DNA of 64,000 nucleotides, taken from positions 682,001 to 746,000 of the forward strand of contig NZ_JALDAY010000005.1 in NCBI RefSeq assembly GCF_022698165.1, in the 5' to 3' direction. Shown here in pieces: positions 27,936-36,096 of this stretch. The notes under the pieces are model-generated. The model searched no databases. It worked only from the letters and a program-made list of their open reading frames with translations, and had not been told where the DNA came from. The position numbers and the translations under genes were made by a program. The number at the start of each line of letters is the position of its first letter. Position 1 is the stretch's first letter. The DNA is from Streptomyces cylindrosporus. GTDB taxonomy: Bacteria; Actinomycetota; Actinomycetes; Streptomycetales; Streptomycetaceae.

Positions 27936-28862
27936 GTGCTGGGTCCCGTGATTCTTGCCGCGTCGCGCAGCGACCGGATGCGACGCCTGATCTCGGCGGC
28001 CCCGGTGACCAAGCAGGTCGTCGACCGCTTCATCCCGGGCGAGTCCGTGGACGACATCGTGCCGATCATCCGGGACCTCACGGCCCGGGGCCTGGAGCTG
28101 ACGATGGACGTCGTCGGCGAGGACATCACCACCCCGGCGCAGGCCGAGGCCGCCCGGGACGCGTACCTGCGGCTCATCGACCGCCTCGAGGACATGGAAC
28201 TCGGCGAGCGCGTCGAGATGTCCGTCAAGCTGTCGATGTTCGGGCAGGCACTGGACGGCGGCCATGACATGGCCCTCGCGAACGTCCGGCCGGTCGTCGA
28301 GGCCGCCGCCGCGATCGGTACGACCGTGACGCTCGACGCCGAGGACCACACCACCCTCGACTCGATGTTCGCCATCCACGAGGAGCTGCGCCGCGACTTC
28401 CCGCAGACCGGCTGCGTCATCCAGGCCTACCTCTTCCGCACCGAGGCCGACGCCCGCCGGCTCGCCGCGGCGGGCAGCCGGGTGCGGCTGGTGAAGGGCG
28501 CGTACAAGGAGCCCGCCGAGGTCGCCTACCAGCAGAAACACGAGATCGACAAGGCGTACGTCCGGATCCTGCGGATTCTGATGGAGGGCGAGGGGTATCC
28601 GATGGTCGGCTCCCACGACCCCCGGCTCATCTCCATCGCCCAGGAACTCGCCCACCGCGCCGGCCGCAAGCCCGACGAGTACGAGTTCCAGATGCTGTAC
28701 GGCATCCGCGGCGACGAGCACCTGCGCCTGGCCGCCCAGGGCCACCGCATGCGCGTCTACACCGCCTACGGCACCGACTGGTACGGCTACTTCATGCGCA
28801 GGCTCGCCGAGAAGCCGGCCAACCTGCGCTTCTTCGTGCGCAGCATGCTCAGCAAGGGCTGA
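27936..28862 (+). CDS. proline dehydrogenase (PRODH)
   Basis: A 308-residue FAD enzyme oxidising proline to pyrroline-5-carboxylate, the first step of proline use as carbon or nitrogen source. The TIM-barrel motifs are visible: LDAEDHTTLDS, GCVIQAYLFRTEADA, VRLVKGAYKEPAEVA, GSHDPRLI, EFQMLYGIR and, near the C-terminus, YFMRRLAEKPANL with the substrate-binding Arg pair. It is the short monofunctional type. GTG 27936 has GGAGG 6 nt upstream. It starts 39 nt before its partner gene and is divergent from the PucR gene. Confidence 0.95.
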   Translation: MLGPVILAASRSDRMRRLISAAPVTKQVVDRFIPGESVDDIVPIIRDLTARGLELTMDVVGEDITTPAQAEAARDAYLRLIDRLEDMELGERVEMSVKLSMFGQALDGGHDMALANVRPVVEAAAAIGTTVTLDAEDHTTLDSMFAIHEELRRDFPQTGCVIQAYLFRTEADARRLAAAGSRVRLVKGAYKEPAEVAYQQKHEIDKAYVRILRILMEGEGYPMVGSHDPRLISIAQELAHRAGRKPDEYEFQMLYGIRGDEHLRLAAQGHRMRVYTAYGTDWYGYFMRRLAEKPANLRFFVRSMLSKG

Positions 28863-28901
28863 ACCCGAACACCCGCTCACGTACAAGGAGTTACGGATCC
28901 C

Positions 28902-30533
28902 ATGGACGCTGTGACCCAGGTCCCCACCCCCGTCAACGAGCCGGTGCACGGCTACGCCCCCGGCTCGCCCGAGCGCGCCCGGCTGGAGGCCAGGCTCAAG
29001 GAGCTGGCCGAGAACCCGCTGGAGCTGTCGATGACCATCGGCGGCGAGAAGCGGCTGGGCGGCGGTGAGCCCTTCCAGGTGGTCCAGCCGCACAACCACA
29101 AGGCCGTCATCGGCACCGGCCGCCACGCCACCCAGCAGGACGCGCAGGACGCCATCGACGCGGCCCTCGCCGCCGCCCCCGCCTGGCGCGCGATGTCCTT
29201 CGACGACCGCGCGGCGATCATCCTGCGCGCCGCCGAGCTGCTGTCCGGCCCGTGGCGCGAGACGCTCGCCGCGTCCACCATGCTCGGCCAGTCGAAGACC
29301 GCTCAGCAGGCCGAGATCGACTGTCCCTGCGAGCTGGTCGACTTCTGGCGCTTCAACGTGCACTACGCCCGCCAGATCCTGGCCGAGCAGCCCCCGGCCA
29401 ACTCCCCGGGCGTCTGGAACCGCCTCGACCACCGCCCGCTGGAGGGCTTCGTCTACGCGATCACGCCCTTCAACTTCAGCGCGATCGCGGGCAACCTGCC
29501 GACGGCCCCGGCCCTGATGGGCAACGTGGTGGTGTGGAAGCCTTCGCCCACCCAGACCCACGCGGCCGTGCTGCTCATGCGGTTGCTGGAGGAGGCCGGG
29601 CTCCCCAAGGGCGTCATCAACCTCGTCACCGGTGACGGCATCGAGGTCTCCAAGGTCGCCCTTGAGCACCGCGACCTCGCCGGCATCCACTTCACCGGCT
29701 CCACCAAGACCTTCCAGTACCTGTGGAAGACGGTCGGCAACAACATCGAGAAGTACCGCTCGTACCCGCGCCTGGTCGGCGAGACCGGCGGCAAGGACTT
29801 CCTCGTCGCCCACCCGAGCGCCGACCGCGCGGTCCTCAAGACCGCCCTCACCCGGGGCGCCTTCGAGTACCAGGGCCAGAAGTGCAGCGCCACCTCCCGC
29901 GCCTACATCCCCGCGTCCATCTGGAACGACGGCTTCCGCGAGGAGTTCGCCGCCGAGGTCGACTACCTGACCATGGGTGACGTCACCGACCTGTCGAACT
30001 TCATCGGCGCCGTCATCGACGAGCGCGCGTTCGCCAAGAACAAGGCGGCCATCGACCGCGCCAAGCAGGACCCGACCTGCACGATCGTCGCGGGCGGCTC
30101 CTACGACGACTCGGTCGGCTACTTCGTCCGCCCGACCGTCGTCGAGTGCAGCGACCCGGAGAACGAGGTCTTCCGCACCGAGTACTTCGGCCCGTTCCTC
30201 GCCGTGCACGTCTACGAGGACGAGAAGTACGACGAGATGCTGACCCAGATGGAGTCGGTCTCCGACTACGCGCTGACCGGCTCGGTCATCTCCAACGACC
30301 GCGCGGCCGCGGCGTACACGATGGAGAAGCTGCGCTACGCGGCCGGCAACTTCTACATCAACGACAAGTCGACCGGCGCCGTCGTCGGCCAGCAGCCCTT
30401 CGGCGGCGGCCGCGCCTCCGGCACCAACGACAAGGCGGGCGCGCCCCAGAACCTCCTGCGCTGGACCCTGACCCGGGCCATCAAGGAGACCCTGGTCGCG
30501 CCGACCGACTACGCGTACCCGCACATGGGCTGA
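28902..30533 (+). CDS. pruA: L-glutamate gamma-semialdehyde (P5C) dehydrogenase
   Basis: A 543-residue NAD-dependent aldehyde dehydrogenase that completes proline breakdown to glutamate. Diagnostic features are ITPFNFSAIAGNLPTAPALM, VVWKPSPTQTHAA, FTGSTKTFQYLWK, the general base Glu in LVGETGGKDF (residue 294) and the catalytic Cys in YQGQKCSATSRAY (residue 328); the C-terminus has PFGGGRASGTNDKAG. Length fits the P5CDH group 1 family. ATG at 28902 with AAGGAG upstream, in an operon with proline dehydrogenase. Confidence 0.96.
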   Translation: MDAVTQVPTPVNEPVHGYAPGSPERARLEARLKELAENPLELSMTIGGEKRLGGGEPFQVVQPHNHKAVIGTGRHATQQDAQDAIDAALAAAPAWRAMSFDDRAAIILRAAELLSGPWRETLAASTMLGQSKTAQQAEIDCPCELVDFWRFNVHYARQILAEQPPANSPGVWNRLDHRPLEGFVYAITPFNFSAIAGNLPTAPALMGNVVVWKPSPTQTHAAVLLMRLLEEAGLPKGVINLVTGDGIEVSKVALEHRDLAGIHFTGSTKTFQYLWKTVGNNIEKYRSYPRLVGETGGKDFLVAHPSADRAVLKTALTRGAFEYQGQKCSATSRAYIPASIWNDGFREEFAAEVDYLTMGDVTDLSNFIGAVIDERAFAKNKAAIDRAKQDPTCTIVAGGSYDDSVGYFVRPTVVECSDPENEVFRTEYFGPFLAVHVYEDEKYDEMLTQMESVSDYALTGSVISNDRAAAAYTMEKLRYAAGNFYINDKSTGAVVGQQPFGGGRASGTNDKAGAPQNLLRWTLTRAIKETLVAPTDYAYPHMG

Positions 30534-30548
30534 CCCCGCGGACGCGGA

Positions 30549-30579
30549 AACGGGCCAGGTCTCCCGGACCTGGCCCGTT
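30549..30579 (+). terminator. terminator after pruA
   Basis: AACGGGCCAGGTC (30549-30561) pairs perfectly with GACCTGGCCCGTT (30567-30579) around a 5-nt loop, 15 nt after the pruA stop. It ends the proline operon before the broken hydrolase gene. Confidence 0.85.
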
Positions 30580-30607
30580 CGCATGCCCGTGCGGGCAGAC
30601 TGGCGCC

Positions 30608-31373
30608 ATGGAGACGGTGATCACGGACGACGGCGTACGACTGTGGGCCGAGCGGTCCGAGGGGCCGGGCGAGCCGCTGGTGCTGTGCCACGGCGGGCCC
30701 GGACTGTGGGACATGTTCGGGGACGTCGCGGAACTGCTGTCCGGTGTGACCTCCGGCGTCCGGTGGGACCAGCGCGGATGCGGGCGTTCGGAGCGGTGCG
30801 CCGGGCCGTGGACCACCGAGCGGTTCGTGGCCGATCTGGACGCCGTACGGCGGCACTTCGGGGTCGAGCGGATGGCGCTGCTCGGCCATTCCTGGGGCGC
30901 ACAGCTGGCGTTGGCCTATGCGCTGGCACGTCCGGAGCGGGTGCGGGTGCTGGTCTATGTCGCGGGTACGGGCATCGGGCCGGTCGCGGAATGGCACGGC
31001 GGTTACGAGGAGAACCTCCTCGCCCGTCTCGGTGAGCATCCCGAACGGCTCGCCCGTTGGCGGGAGTCGGGCAGGGACGACCGGGAGCGCGCGGTGATCC
31101 AGTGGTCCGCCGAGTTCGAGGACCGGGCCCGGGCGATGGAGCGGGCGGAGCGGATGGCCGACCCCTGGTTCGGGATCAACCTCGACTGCAGCCGGGAGCT
31201 CAACGACGAGACTCGGCGCACCTGGGGCACACCCGAGCTGTACGAGGCCTGCACAACTCTGGATGTGCCCGTGGTGATCGTCGACGGCGGTCGTGTTCCC
31301 CGACGCCGGGCACATCCCGTGGGCCGAGGAGCCGAAGGGCTTCCGCGAGGCGGTCGCGGCGGCGCTGCGCTAG
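30608..31373 (+). pseudogene. alpha/beta hydrolase (proline iminopeptidase-like), frameshifted
   Basis: The ATG at 30608 follows CAGACT by 6 nt (leaderless). The first ~228 residues are a normal S33-like alpha/beta hydrolase: oxyanion region VLCHGGPGLWDMFG, RWDQRGCGRS and nucleophile elbow LGHSWGAQ. At about 31286-31295 the frame breaks. After DVPVVIVDG the original frame runs on without a stop into the antisense of the next genes. The +1 frame instead gives VVFPDAGHIPWAEEPKGF and ends at TAG 31371-31373, where the family normally ends. The segment with the catalytic Asp (about 20 residues) is missing, so an internal deletion has shifted the frame. Confidence 0.8.
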
Positions 31374-31570
31374 CTCGGCAGCTCCGTGCGCTCCCACCAC
31401 TCGTACACCGGCAGCGTGCCCTGCGCCGTGTCCGAGCTACGCGGGGTCGCCCTGAAGTGCTCGTATCCGCCGAGGAATTCGATCTTCACGTCGTTGCCGG
31501 GCGGCGGGACCGGGACGATCCGGTCGGGCAGGTCCTTCGGGCCGCCTTCCAGCAGTGCCTTGTCGTTCAT
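31370..31570 (-). CDS. DUF5988 family small protein
   Basis: A 66-residue protein: MNDKALLEGGPKDLPDRIVP, then NDVKIEFLGGYEHFRAT and PVYEWWERTELPS at the C-terminus. I recognise the pattern as DUF5988, a small family often found beside actinobacterial regulators or natural-product genes; function unknown. ATG at 31570 with GGGAACGG about 7 nt upstream. Its stop overlaps the end of the broken hydrolase by 4 nt. It lies 51 nt downstream of the oxidoreductase on the same strand and may share its transcript. Confidence 0.75.
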   Translation of the reverse strand: MNDKALLEGGPKDLPDRIVPVPPPGNDVKIEFLGGYEHFRATPRSSDTAQGTLPVYEWWERTELPS

Positions 31571-31621
31571 GACCTCACCGTTCCCTTCGTCGTGTGCGAT
31601 CGGTCGATGGAGTGCGGGCGG

Positions 31622-32569
31622 TCAGTCGGGCAGGACCAGTACGAGCTTTCCCTTCGCCCGGCCCGCCTCGCCCAGTTCGTGTGCCTTGGCCGCCTCCAGG
31701 AGCGGGAGGGCCGCCTCGACGTGGACGCGGATGCGGTCGTCCGCCAGCAGGGCGGCGATCCTGGCCAGGCGGTCTCCCGACGGCTCCGCCTCGACGACCG
31801 CGAAGCGCATGCCGCGGGCCTCCACGTCCTCCGGGGACAGACCCAGGTCGCCGGGGTTCGCGCAGACCAGGAGGCCGCCAGGGCGCAGGGTGCCGAGCGT
31901 GCGGGGGCCGTAGTCGCCGCCGACCAGGTCGAGGGCCACGTCGATGTCGCGCACGGACTCGGTGAAGTCGGCGGCCGTGTGGTCGTGCGGCTCGTCGGCG
32001 CCGAGCTCGCGCAGGAAGTCGTGCAGGTCGGCGCGGGCGGTGCCGACGACGTACGCGCCCTCCGCCTTGGCCAGCTGCACCGCCACGTGGCCGACGCCAC
32101 CGGCCGCCGCGTGGATCAGCACCCGGGTGCCGGGCCCGACCCGGCCGATGTCGATCAGCGCCTGCCAGGCGGTGAGCGCGGCCGTCGGGGCCGCGGCCGC
32201 GTGCACGTGGTCGAGGCTCGCGGGCTTCGCGGCGAAGTGCGCGGCGGGGGCGGTGAGGTGCGTGGCGTAGCCGCCGGCGTGGACCTTGCCGAAGACCTCG
32301 TCGCCGGGGCGGAAACGGGTGACGTCCGCGCCGACCGCCTGCACTGTGCCGGAGACGTCCCGGCCGAGCGTGAACGGCGGGTCGCCGTACAGCGGCGCCG
32401 TCCCGGACCGGATCAGCAGGTCCACCGGGTTGATTCCGGCCGCCCGCACCCGCACCAGGACCTCGCCGTGCCCCGGTACGGGCCGCGGCCGTTCCTCGGC
32501 CTGAAGGACCTCCGGGCCGCCGAAGCGGCGCTGGGTGATCACAGTCGCGCGGGGCTGCTGCGTGGCCAT
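31622..32569 (-). CDS. NADP-dependent oxidoreductase, quinone reductase-like (MDR family)
   Basis: A 315-residue zinc-independent medium-chain dehydrogenase/reductase. The N-terminal GroES-like domain (EVLVRVRAAGINPVDLLIRS) and the Rossmann motif VLIHAAAGGVGHVAVQLAKA (about 150-169) are typical of quinone or enone reductases; no zinc-binding cysteines are seen. It uses NADPH to reduce quinones or alpha,beta-unsaturated carbonyls. The ATG at 32569 has GGGAGG about 7 nt upstream; longer upstream frames look non-coding. Confidence 0.88.
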   Translation of the reverse strand: MATQQPRATVITQRRFGGPEVLQAEERPRPVPGHGEVLVRVRAAGINPVDLLIRSGTAPLYGDPPFTLGRDVSGTVQAVGADVTRFRPGDEVFGKVHAGGYATHLTAPAAHFAAKPASLDHVHAAAAPTAALTAWQALIDIGRVGPGTRVLIHAAAGGVGHVAVQLAKAEGAYVVGTARADLHDFLRELGADEPHDHTAADFTESVRDIDVALDLVGGDYGPRTLGTLRPGGLLVCANPGDLGLSPEDVEARGMRFAVVEAEPSGDRLARIAALLADDRIRVHVEAALPLLEAAKAHELGEAGRAKGKLVLVLPD

Positions 32570-32893
32570 CGGGTCTCCCTCCCCGAACGGAACGGAACGG
32601 GCCTTGTCCATCGTGCTGCGCACCGCGGCGCTCCGGTACCCGTAACCGTGAAAGCCCAGGTCAGAGCCGTGTGACCCAATCCACCGTCTCAGATAGTAGG
32701 AAGTCCGAGTAATTGTGGAGACAGACCGGGGGCGCTCCCTTACTTTTGTAGGAGCCGAACGTCTCGCTCGACCAAGCGAATGGCGGTCGTGAGCGCGCCC
32801 CGTGCAGGCAACCCCTGCGGCACCGCTCCCCGCCCCATCCGGCGTCTCGTAACCCCTTTCCGCACTCCCGGATGTCGAAGGAGTCGATTTCCC
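32570..32893. promoter_or_regulatory. 324-bp divergent intergenic region
   Basis: Lies between the oxidoreductase (minus) and the 43-residue gene (plus). It is less GC-rich than its surroundings in the middle (about 32690-32760), where AT-rich blocks such as AGATAGTAGG and GAGTAATTGTGG occur on the plus strand. Both promoters are probably there, but I cannot assign confident -35/-10 pairs. GCTCC ... GGAGC (about 32734-32756) can form a weak 5-bp stem. No other gene is seen. Confidence 0.35.
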
Positions 32894-33025
32894 ATGGCCG
32901 AGACGACCGCACGCCGCCGAGTCCGTCACATCTCCCGCACGAGCGAGTCCGACCGCAAGAACGCCGCAGCCGCCCTCCAGCGCGCCCTGGACCGCAGGGA
33001 CAACGGCGGTTCGACCGGCCACTGA
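32894..33025 (+). CDS. small basic peptide (43 aa), hypothetical
   Basis: ATG at 32894, TGA at 33023-33025. Begins MAETTARRRVRHISRTSESD, followed by an Ala/Arg/Lys-rich helix (RKNAAAALQRALDRRD) and a short polar tail. AAGGAG lies about 10 nt before the ATG, a good ribosome site. The basic, helical character suggests nucleic-acid or ribosome contact, but that is a guess; function unknown. Convergent with the phosphatase gene, with a terminator hairpin between them. Confidence 0.65.
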   Translation: MAETTARRRVRHISRTSESDRKNAAAALQRALDRRDNGGSTGH

Positions 33026-33050
33026 GCCGGGCATCACCTACTGGCCGGGA

Positions 33051-33072
33051 GCCGCACCCGCCGGGGTGCGGC
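33051..33072. terminator. hairpin between convergent genes
   Basis: GCCGCACCC (33051-33059) pairs perfectly with GGGTGCGGC (33064-33072) around a 4-nt loop. It sits between the stop of the 43-residue gene (33025) and that of the phosphatase (33079), and could terminate both. Confidence 0.75.
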
Positions 33073-33078
33073 GCGGAC

Positions 33079-34656
33079 TCACGCCCCGCGCCGCACCTCG
33101 AAATGGTCGATGCGCTCACCGCTCTGCGCCAGCGCCGACACCGTGAGGGCCGGCCGGGAGCCGCCGACCGCCTCCACCGAGAGCAGCGAGAAGCCCCGAT
33201 AGCGCACCCGCGACCACTCCACGGTCTCCGGCGCGGACGACTGCGACTTCTTCCACTGGAAGGTGTCGATCGAGTCGTGCCGCGTCACGTGCCCCTCGTA
33301 ACTCTCCTTCACGCCCGACGGGAAGCCGTACAGGTCACGGCCGCCGCCGCCCGCCGTGACGTAGACGATCCCGTCGCGCGTCGGGTCGGTCGAGGCGCCG
33401 ACGGGCACCGCGCGGCCGACCGCGCCCCCCGCCTTGACGGCGTCCGTGCGCTCGTACACGTGGTTGTGCCCGTTGATCACGAGGTCCACCTGGTGCTTCG
33501 CGAACACCGGCAGCCATTCGGCGCGCACCCCGCCGTCGGAGGCGTGCGAGGACGTCGAGTACGCGCAGTGGTGGAAGAAGACGACGAGGAAGTCGACGTC
33601 CTTCGAGGCCCGCAGCTCACCGAGCTTCCCGTCCAGCCACTTGGTCTGCTTCCCGCCCGTGTAGCCGTGGTTGGCGGGGATCTCGTACGACACGTCGTTG
33701 GCGTCCAGCGCCACGAAGCCGACGTTGCCGTACGTGAAGGCGTACACGCCCGGCGCCGTGCGCGCGTCGAAGCCGCTCTCCGGGAGCGACCAGCGGGCCA
33801 GCTGGCCGCCGTAGCCGTCCGGGGAGTACCAGGCCTCCATGTCGTGGTTGCCGGTCGTCACCATCCAGGGCACGGACCTGGCGACCGACTCGTTCTGCTT
33901 GAGGAACTGGTCCCAGAACGAAGGGTCGTAGCCGTCCGACTTCTGCCCCCGGCCGTTGCCGTCGGCGTAGCAGATGTCGCCCGCGTGCAGGTGGAAGGCG
34001 GGCTTCTGGCGCAGCAGGACATGGTCGTTGGCGGCCGCTGCCTGGCTGACGCCCTGGTCGCCGAAGGCCGTGAAGACGAACTTCTCGGCCGTGGCGGGCG
34101 CCGTGCGGAAACTGGAGATCGTCGAACGGTGGGCCGGCGCGGTCGGGTCGAAGCCCTCGTGGCCGACGCCGTAGTAGTACGTCGTCCCGGGGCGCAGCCC
34201 GTCCAGGGCTGCGTGCACGTAGTACTGCTCAAGGGCCAGGCGTACGCCGCTGACGCCCGGGGTGTGCAGGTCGCGGATCTCCGCCTCGGCCTTCCGGCTC
34301 AGGTCGTCCGGCTTCAGGCCGATCCGGACGTACGGCTTCTTCACGGCGAACGGCACCTGCCAGGACACCCGCATCTGCGTCTTCGGGTCGGCACCGAAGG
34401 CGAGATGGCGCCCGAAGGGGGAGACGGCCGAGCCGTGCACCTTCGAGGTCGCGGGCGACGGACTCGCCGTACTGCCCGATCCCCGTGCGCCCGAGCCGCT
34501 GCCGCCGCAGCCGGCCAGCAGCCCGCCCGCCGCCACCGCGCCCGCCGTCACCAGCGTGCGGCGCCGCATCAGCTTCGTACGCAGGTACTCGTACTGCTCG
34601 GCCATGCTCATCCGGCGCGCGAGCTGCGGGGGGATGCCGACGTCGGGTATGTCCAT
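33079..34656 (-). CDS. Tat-exported purple acid phosphatase-like metallophosphoesterase (lipoprotein)
   Basis: About 525 residues. A non-standard ~28-residue N-terminal extension precedes a twin-arginine signal with lipobox (LMRRRTLVTAGAVAAGGLLAGC). A fibronectin-like domain (about 75-185) comes before a calcineurin-type phosphoesterase. The metal ligands appear in order: FTAFGDQG, HAGDICYADG, TTGNHDME, FFHHCAYS and INGHNHVYERTD. These match purple acid phosphatases, which remove phosphate from esters outside the membrane. ATG 34656 is chosen; a codon at 34683 would add nine residues. No phosphate-regulon box is evident. Confidence 0.9.
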   Translation of the reverse strand: MDIPDVGIPPQLARRMSMAEQYEYLRTKLMRRRTLVTAGAVAAGGLLAGCGGSGSGARGSGSTASPSPATSKVHGSAVSPFGRHLAFGADPKTQMRVSWQVPFAVKKPYVRIGLKPDDLSRKAEAEIRDLHTPGVSGVRLALEQYYVHAALDGLRPGTTYYYGVGHEGFDPTAPAHRSTISSFRTAPATAEKFVFTAFGDQGVSQAAAANDHVLLRQKPAFHLHAGDICYADGNGRGQKSDGYDPSFWDQFLKQNESVARSVPWMVTTGNHDMEAWYSPDGYGGQLARWSLPESGFDARTAPGVYAFTYGNVGFVALDANDVSYEIPANHGYTGGKQTKWLDGKLGELRASKDVDFLVVFFHHCAYSTSSHASDGGVRAEWLPVFAKHQVDLVINGHNHVYERTDAVKAGGAVGRAVPVGASTDPTRDGIVYVTAGGGGRDLYGFPSGVKESYEGHVTRHDSIDTFQWKKSQSSAPETVEWSRVRYRGFSLLSVEAVGGSRPALTVSALAQSGERIDHFEVRRGA

Positions 34657-34799
34657 GACTGTGAAGTTCCCAGCGAATCCCAACGCCCGCCATACATAGG
34701 GGTGAACGGGTGGCGACTTGTTGACGCCGGTGGCCGCTAAGCGCGTCCGTATCGCGGACAGCGTGTGTCATCCCATGGGACGAGGAGTAGGGTGCCGAC

Positions 34800-35843
34800 A
34801 TGTCTCGCAGCATCAATCTCGCAGTGATCCCCGGTGACGGCATCGGCCAGGAGGTCGTGGCCGAAGGTCTCAAGGTCCTCTCGGCCGTCCTTCCGCAGGA
34901 TGTGAAGCTGGAGACCCAGGAGTACGACTTCGGCGCCAAGCGCTACCACGCCACCGGTGAGACCCTCACCGACGCCGACCTCGACTCGCTGAAGCGGCAC
35001 GACGCGATCCTGCTGGGTGCGATCGGCGACCCGAGCGTCCCCTCCGGCGTCCTGGAGCGCGGCTTCCTGCTCAAGCTCCGCTTCGCCTTCGACCACCACG
35101 TCAACCTGCGGCCGAGCAAGCTGCTCCCGGGTGTGGCGACCCCGCTCGCCGGTGCGCCGGAGATCGACTTCGTGGTGGTCCGCGAGGGCACCGAGGGCCC
35201 GTACACCGGCAACGGCGGCACCATTCGCAAGGGCACCGAGCACGAGGTCGCCACCGAGGTCTCCGTGAACACGGCCTTCGGTGTCGAGCGTGTCGTGCGG
35301 GACGCCTTCGCCCGTGCCCAGGCCCGCCCGCGCAAGAAGCTCACCCTCGTCCACAAGAACAACGTGCTGACCTTCGCCGGTCACCTGTGGACGAACATCT
35401 TCAACAAGGTGGCCGAGGAGTTCCCCGAGGTCACCACCGACTACATCCACGTCGACGCGGCGACCATCTACCTGGTCACCGACCCCGGCCGCTTCGACGT
35501 GATCGTCACCGACAACCTCTTCGGCGACATCATCACCGACCTCGCCGCGGCCGTCTCCGGCGGCATCGGCGTCGCGGCGAGCGGGAACATCAACCCCTCC
35601 CGCGAGTTCCCCTCGATGTTCGAGCCGGTCCACGGTTCCGCGCCCGACATCGCCGGCCAGGGCAAGGCCGACCCCACCGCCACGGTCCTGTCCGTCGCCC
35701 TGCTCCTGCGCCACCTCGGTCACGACGCCGAGGCCGCCCGCGTCGAGGAGGCCGTCACCGCCGACCTCACCGACCGCCAGGGCAAGCCCGCCCGCTCCAC
35801 GTCGGAGATCGGCGACGCGCTGGCCGTACGAGTAGCCGGCTGA
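34800..35843 (+). CDS. leuB: 3-isopropylmalate dehydrogenase
   Basis: A 347-residue NAD- and Mg-dependent enzyme of leucine synthesis, oxidising and decarboxylating 3-isopropylmalate to 2-ketoisocaproate. Diagnostic: NLAVIPGDGIGQEVV, substrate-binding Arg in LKLRFAFDHHVNLRPS, VVREGTEGPYTGNGG, metal-binding NLFGDIITDLAAAVSGG and nucleotide-binding FEPVHGSAPDIAGQGKADP. It belongs to the short actinobacterial type. TAGGGT ends 6 nt before ATG 34800, so a leaderless mRNA is possible, although GAGGAG is also present 13 nt upstream. Confidence 0.96.
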   Translation: MSRSINLAVIPGDGIGQEVVAEGLKVLSAVLPQDVKLETQEYDFGAKRYHATGETLTDADLDSLKRHDAILLGAIGDPSVPSGVLERGFLLKLRFAFDHHVNLRPSKLLPGVATPLAGAPEIDFVVVREGTEGPYTGNGGTIRKGTEHEVATEVSVNTAFGVERVVRDAFARAQARPRKKLTLVHKNNVLTFAGHLWTNIFNKVAEEFPEVTTDYIHVDAATIYLVTDPGRFDVIVTDNLFGDIITDLAAAVSGGIGVAASGNINPSREFPSMFEPVHGSAPDIAGQGKADPTATVLSVALLLRHLGHDAEAARVEEAVTADLTDRQGKPARSTSEIGDALAVRVAG

Positions 35844-35867
35844 CCCCGCCGCTCCTCGAAACCCTTC

Positions 35868-35902
35868 GAAGCCGCCGGGTCGCATCCGCACCCGGCGGCT
35901 TC
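35868..35902 (+). terminator. terminator after leuB
   Basis: GAAGCCGCCGGGT (35868-35880) pairs perfectly with ACCCGGCGGCTTC (35890-35902) around a 9-nt loop, 25 nt after the leuB stop. It separates leuB from ilvE, so the two genes probably have separate promoters. Confidence 0.85.
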
Positions 35903-36096
35903 CCCTGTGTCCCCGCCGGGTGCCACCATCATCCCCGGGTCGCATTCACGCCGTTTTCTTCCTCGGCTCCACCCGCGCGATAATCGAACGCGGAGCCGCG
36001 GTATGAGGCAATGCTCGGACGTCCTAACACTGGCCACTGGCAGTAGCGGGCGTGAGCGCGGCCCCTCACTACACAACCGGTGAAGGACAACCACTC

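Noticed and set aside
30146..32674. 842-codon plus-strand frame spanning pruA, the hydrolase and the region beyond
   Set aside because: Only the part from 30608 to about 31290 is real (hydrolase). The upstream part is out of frame with pruA and the downstream part is antisense to the oxidoreductase, read only because of the frameshift.
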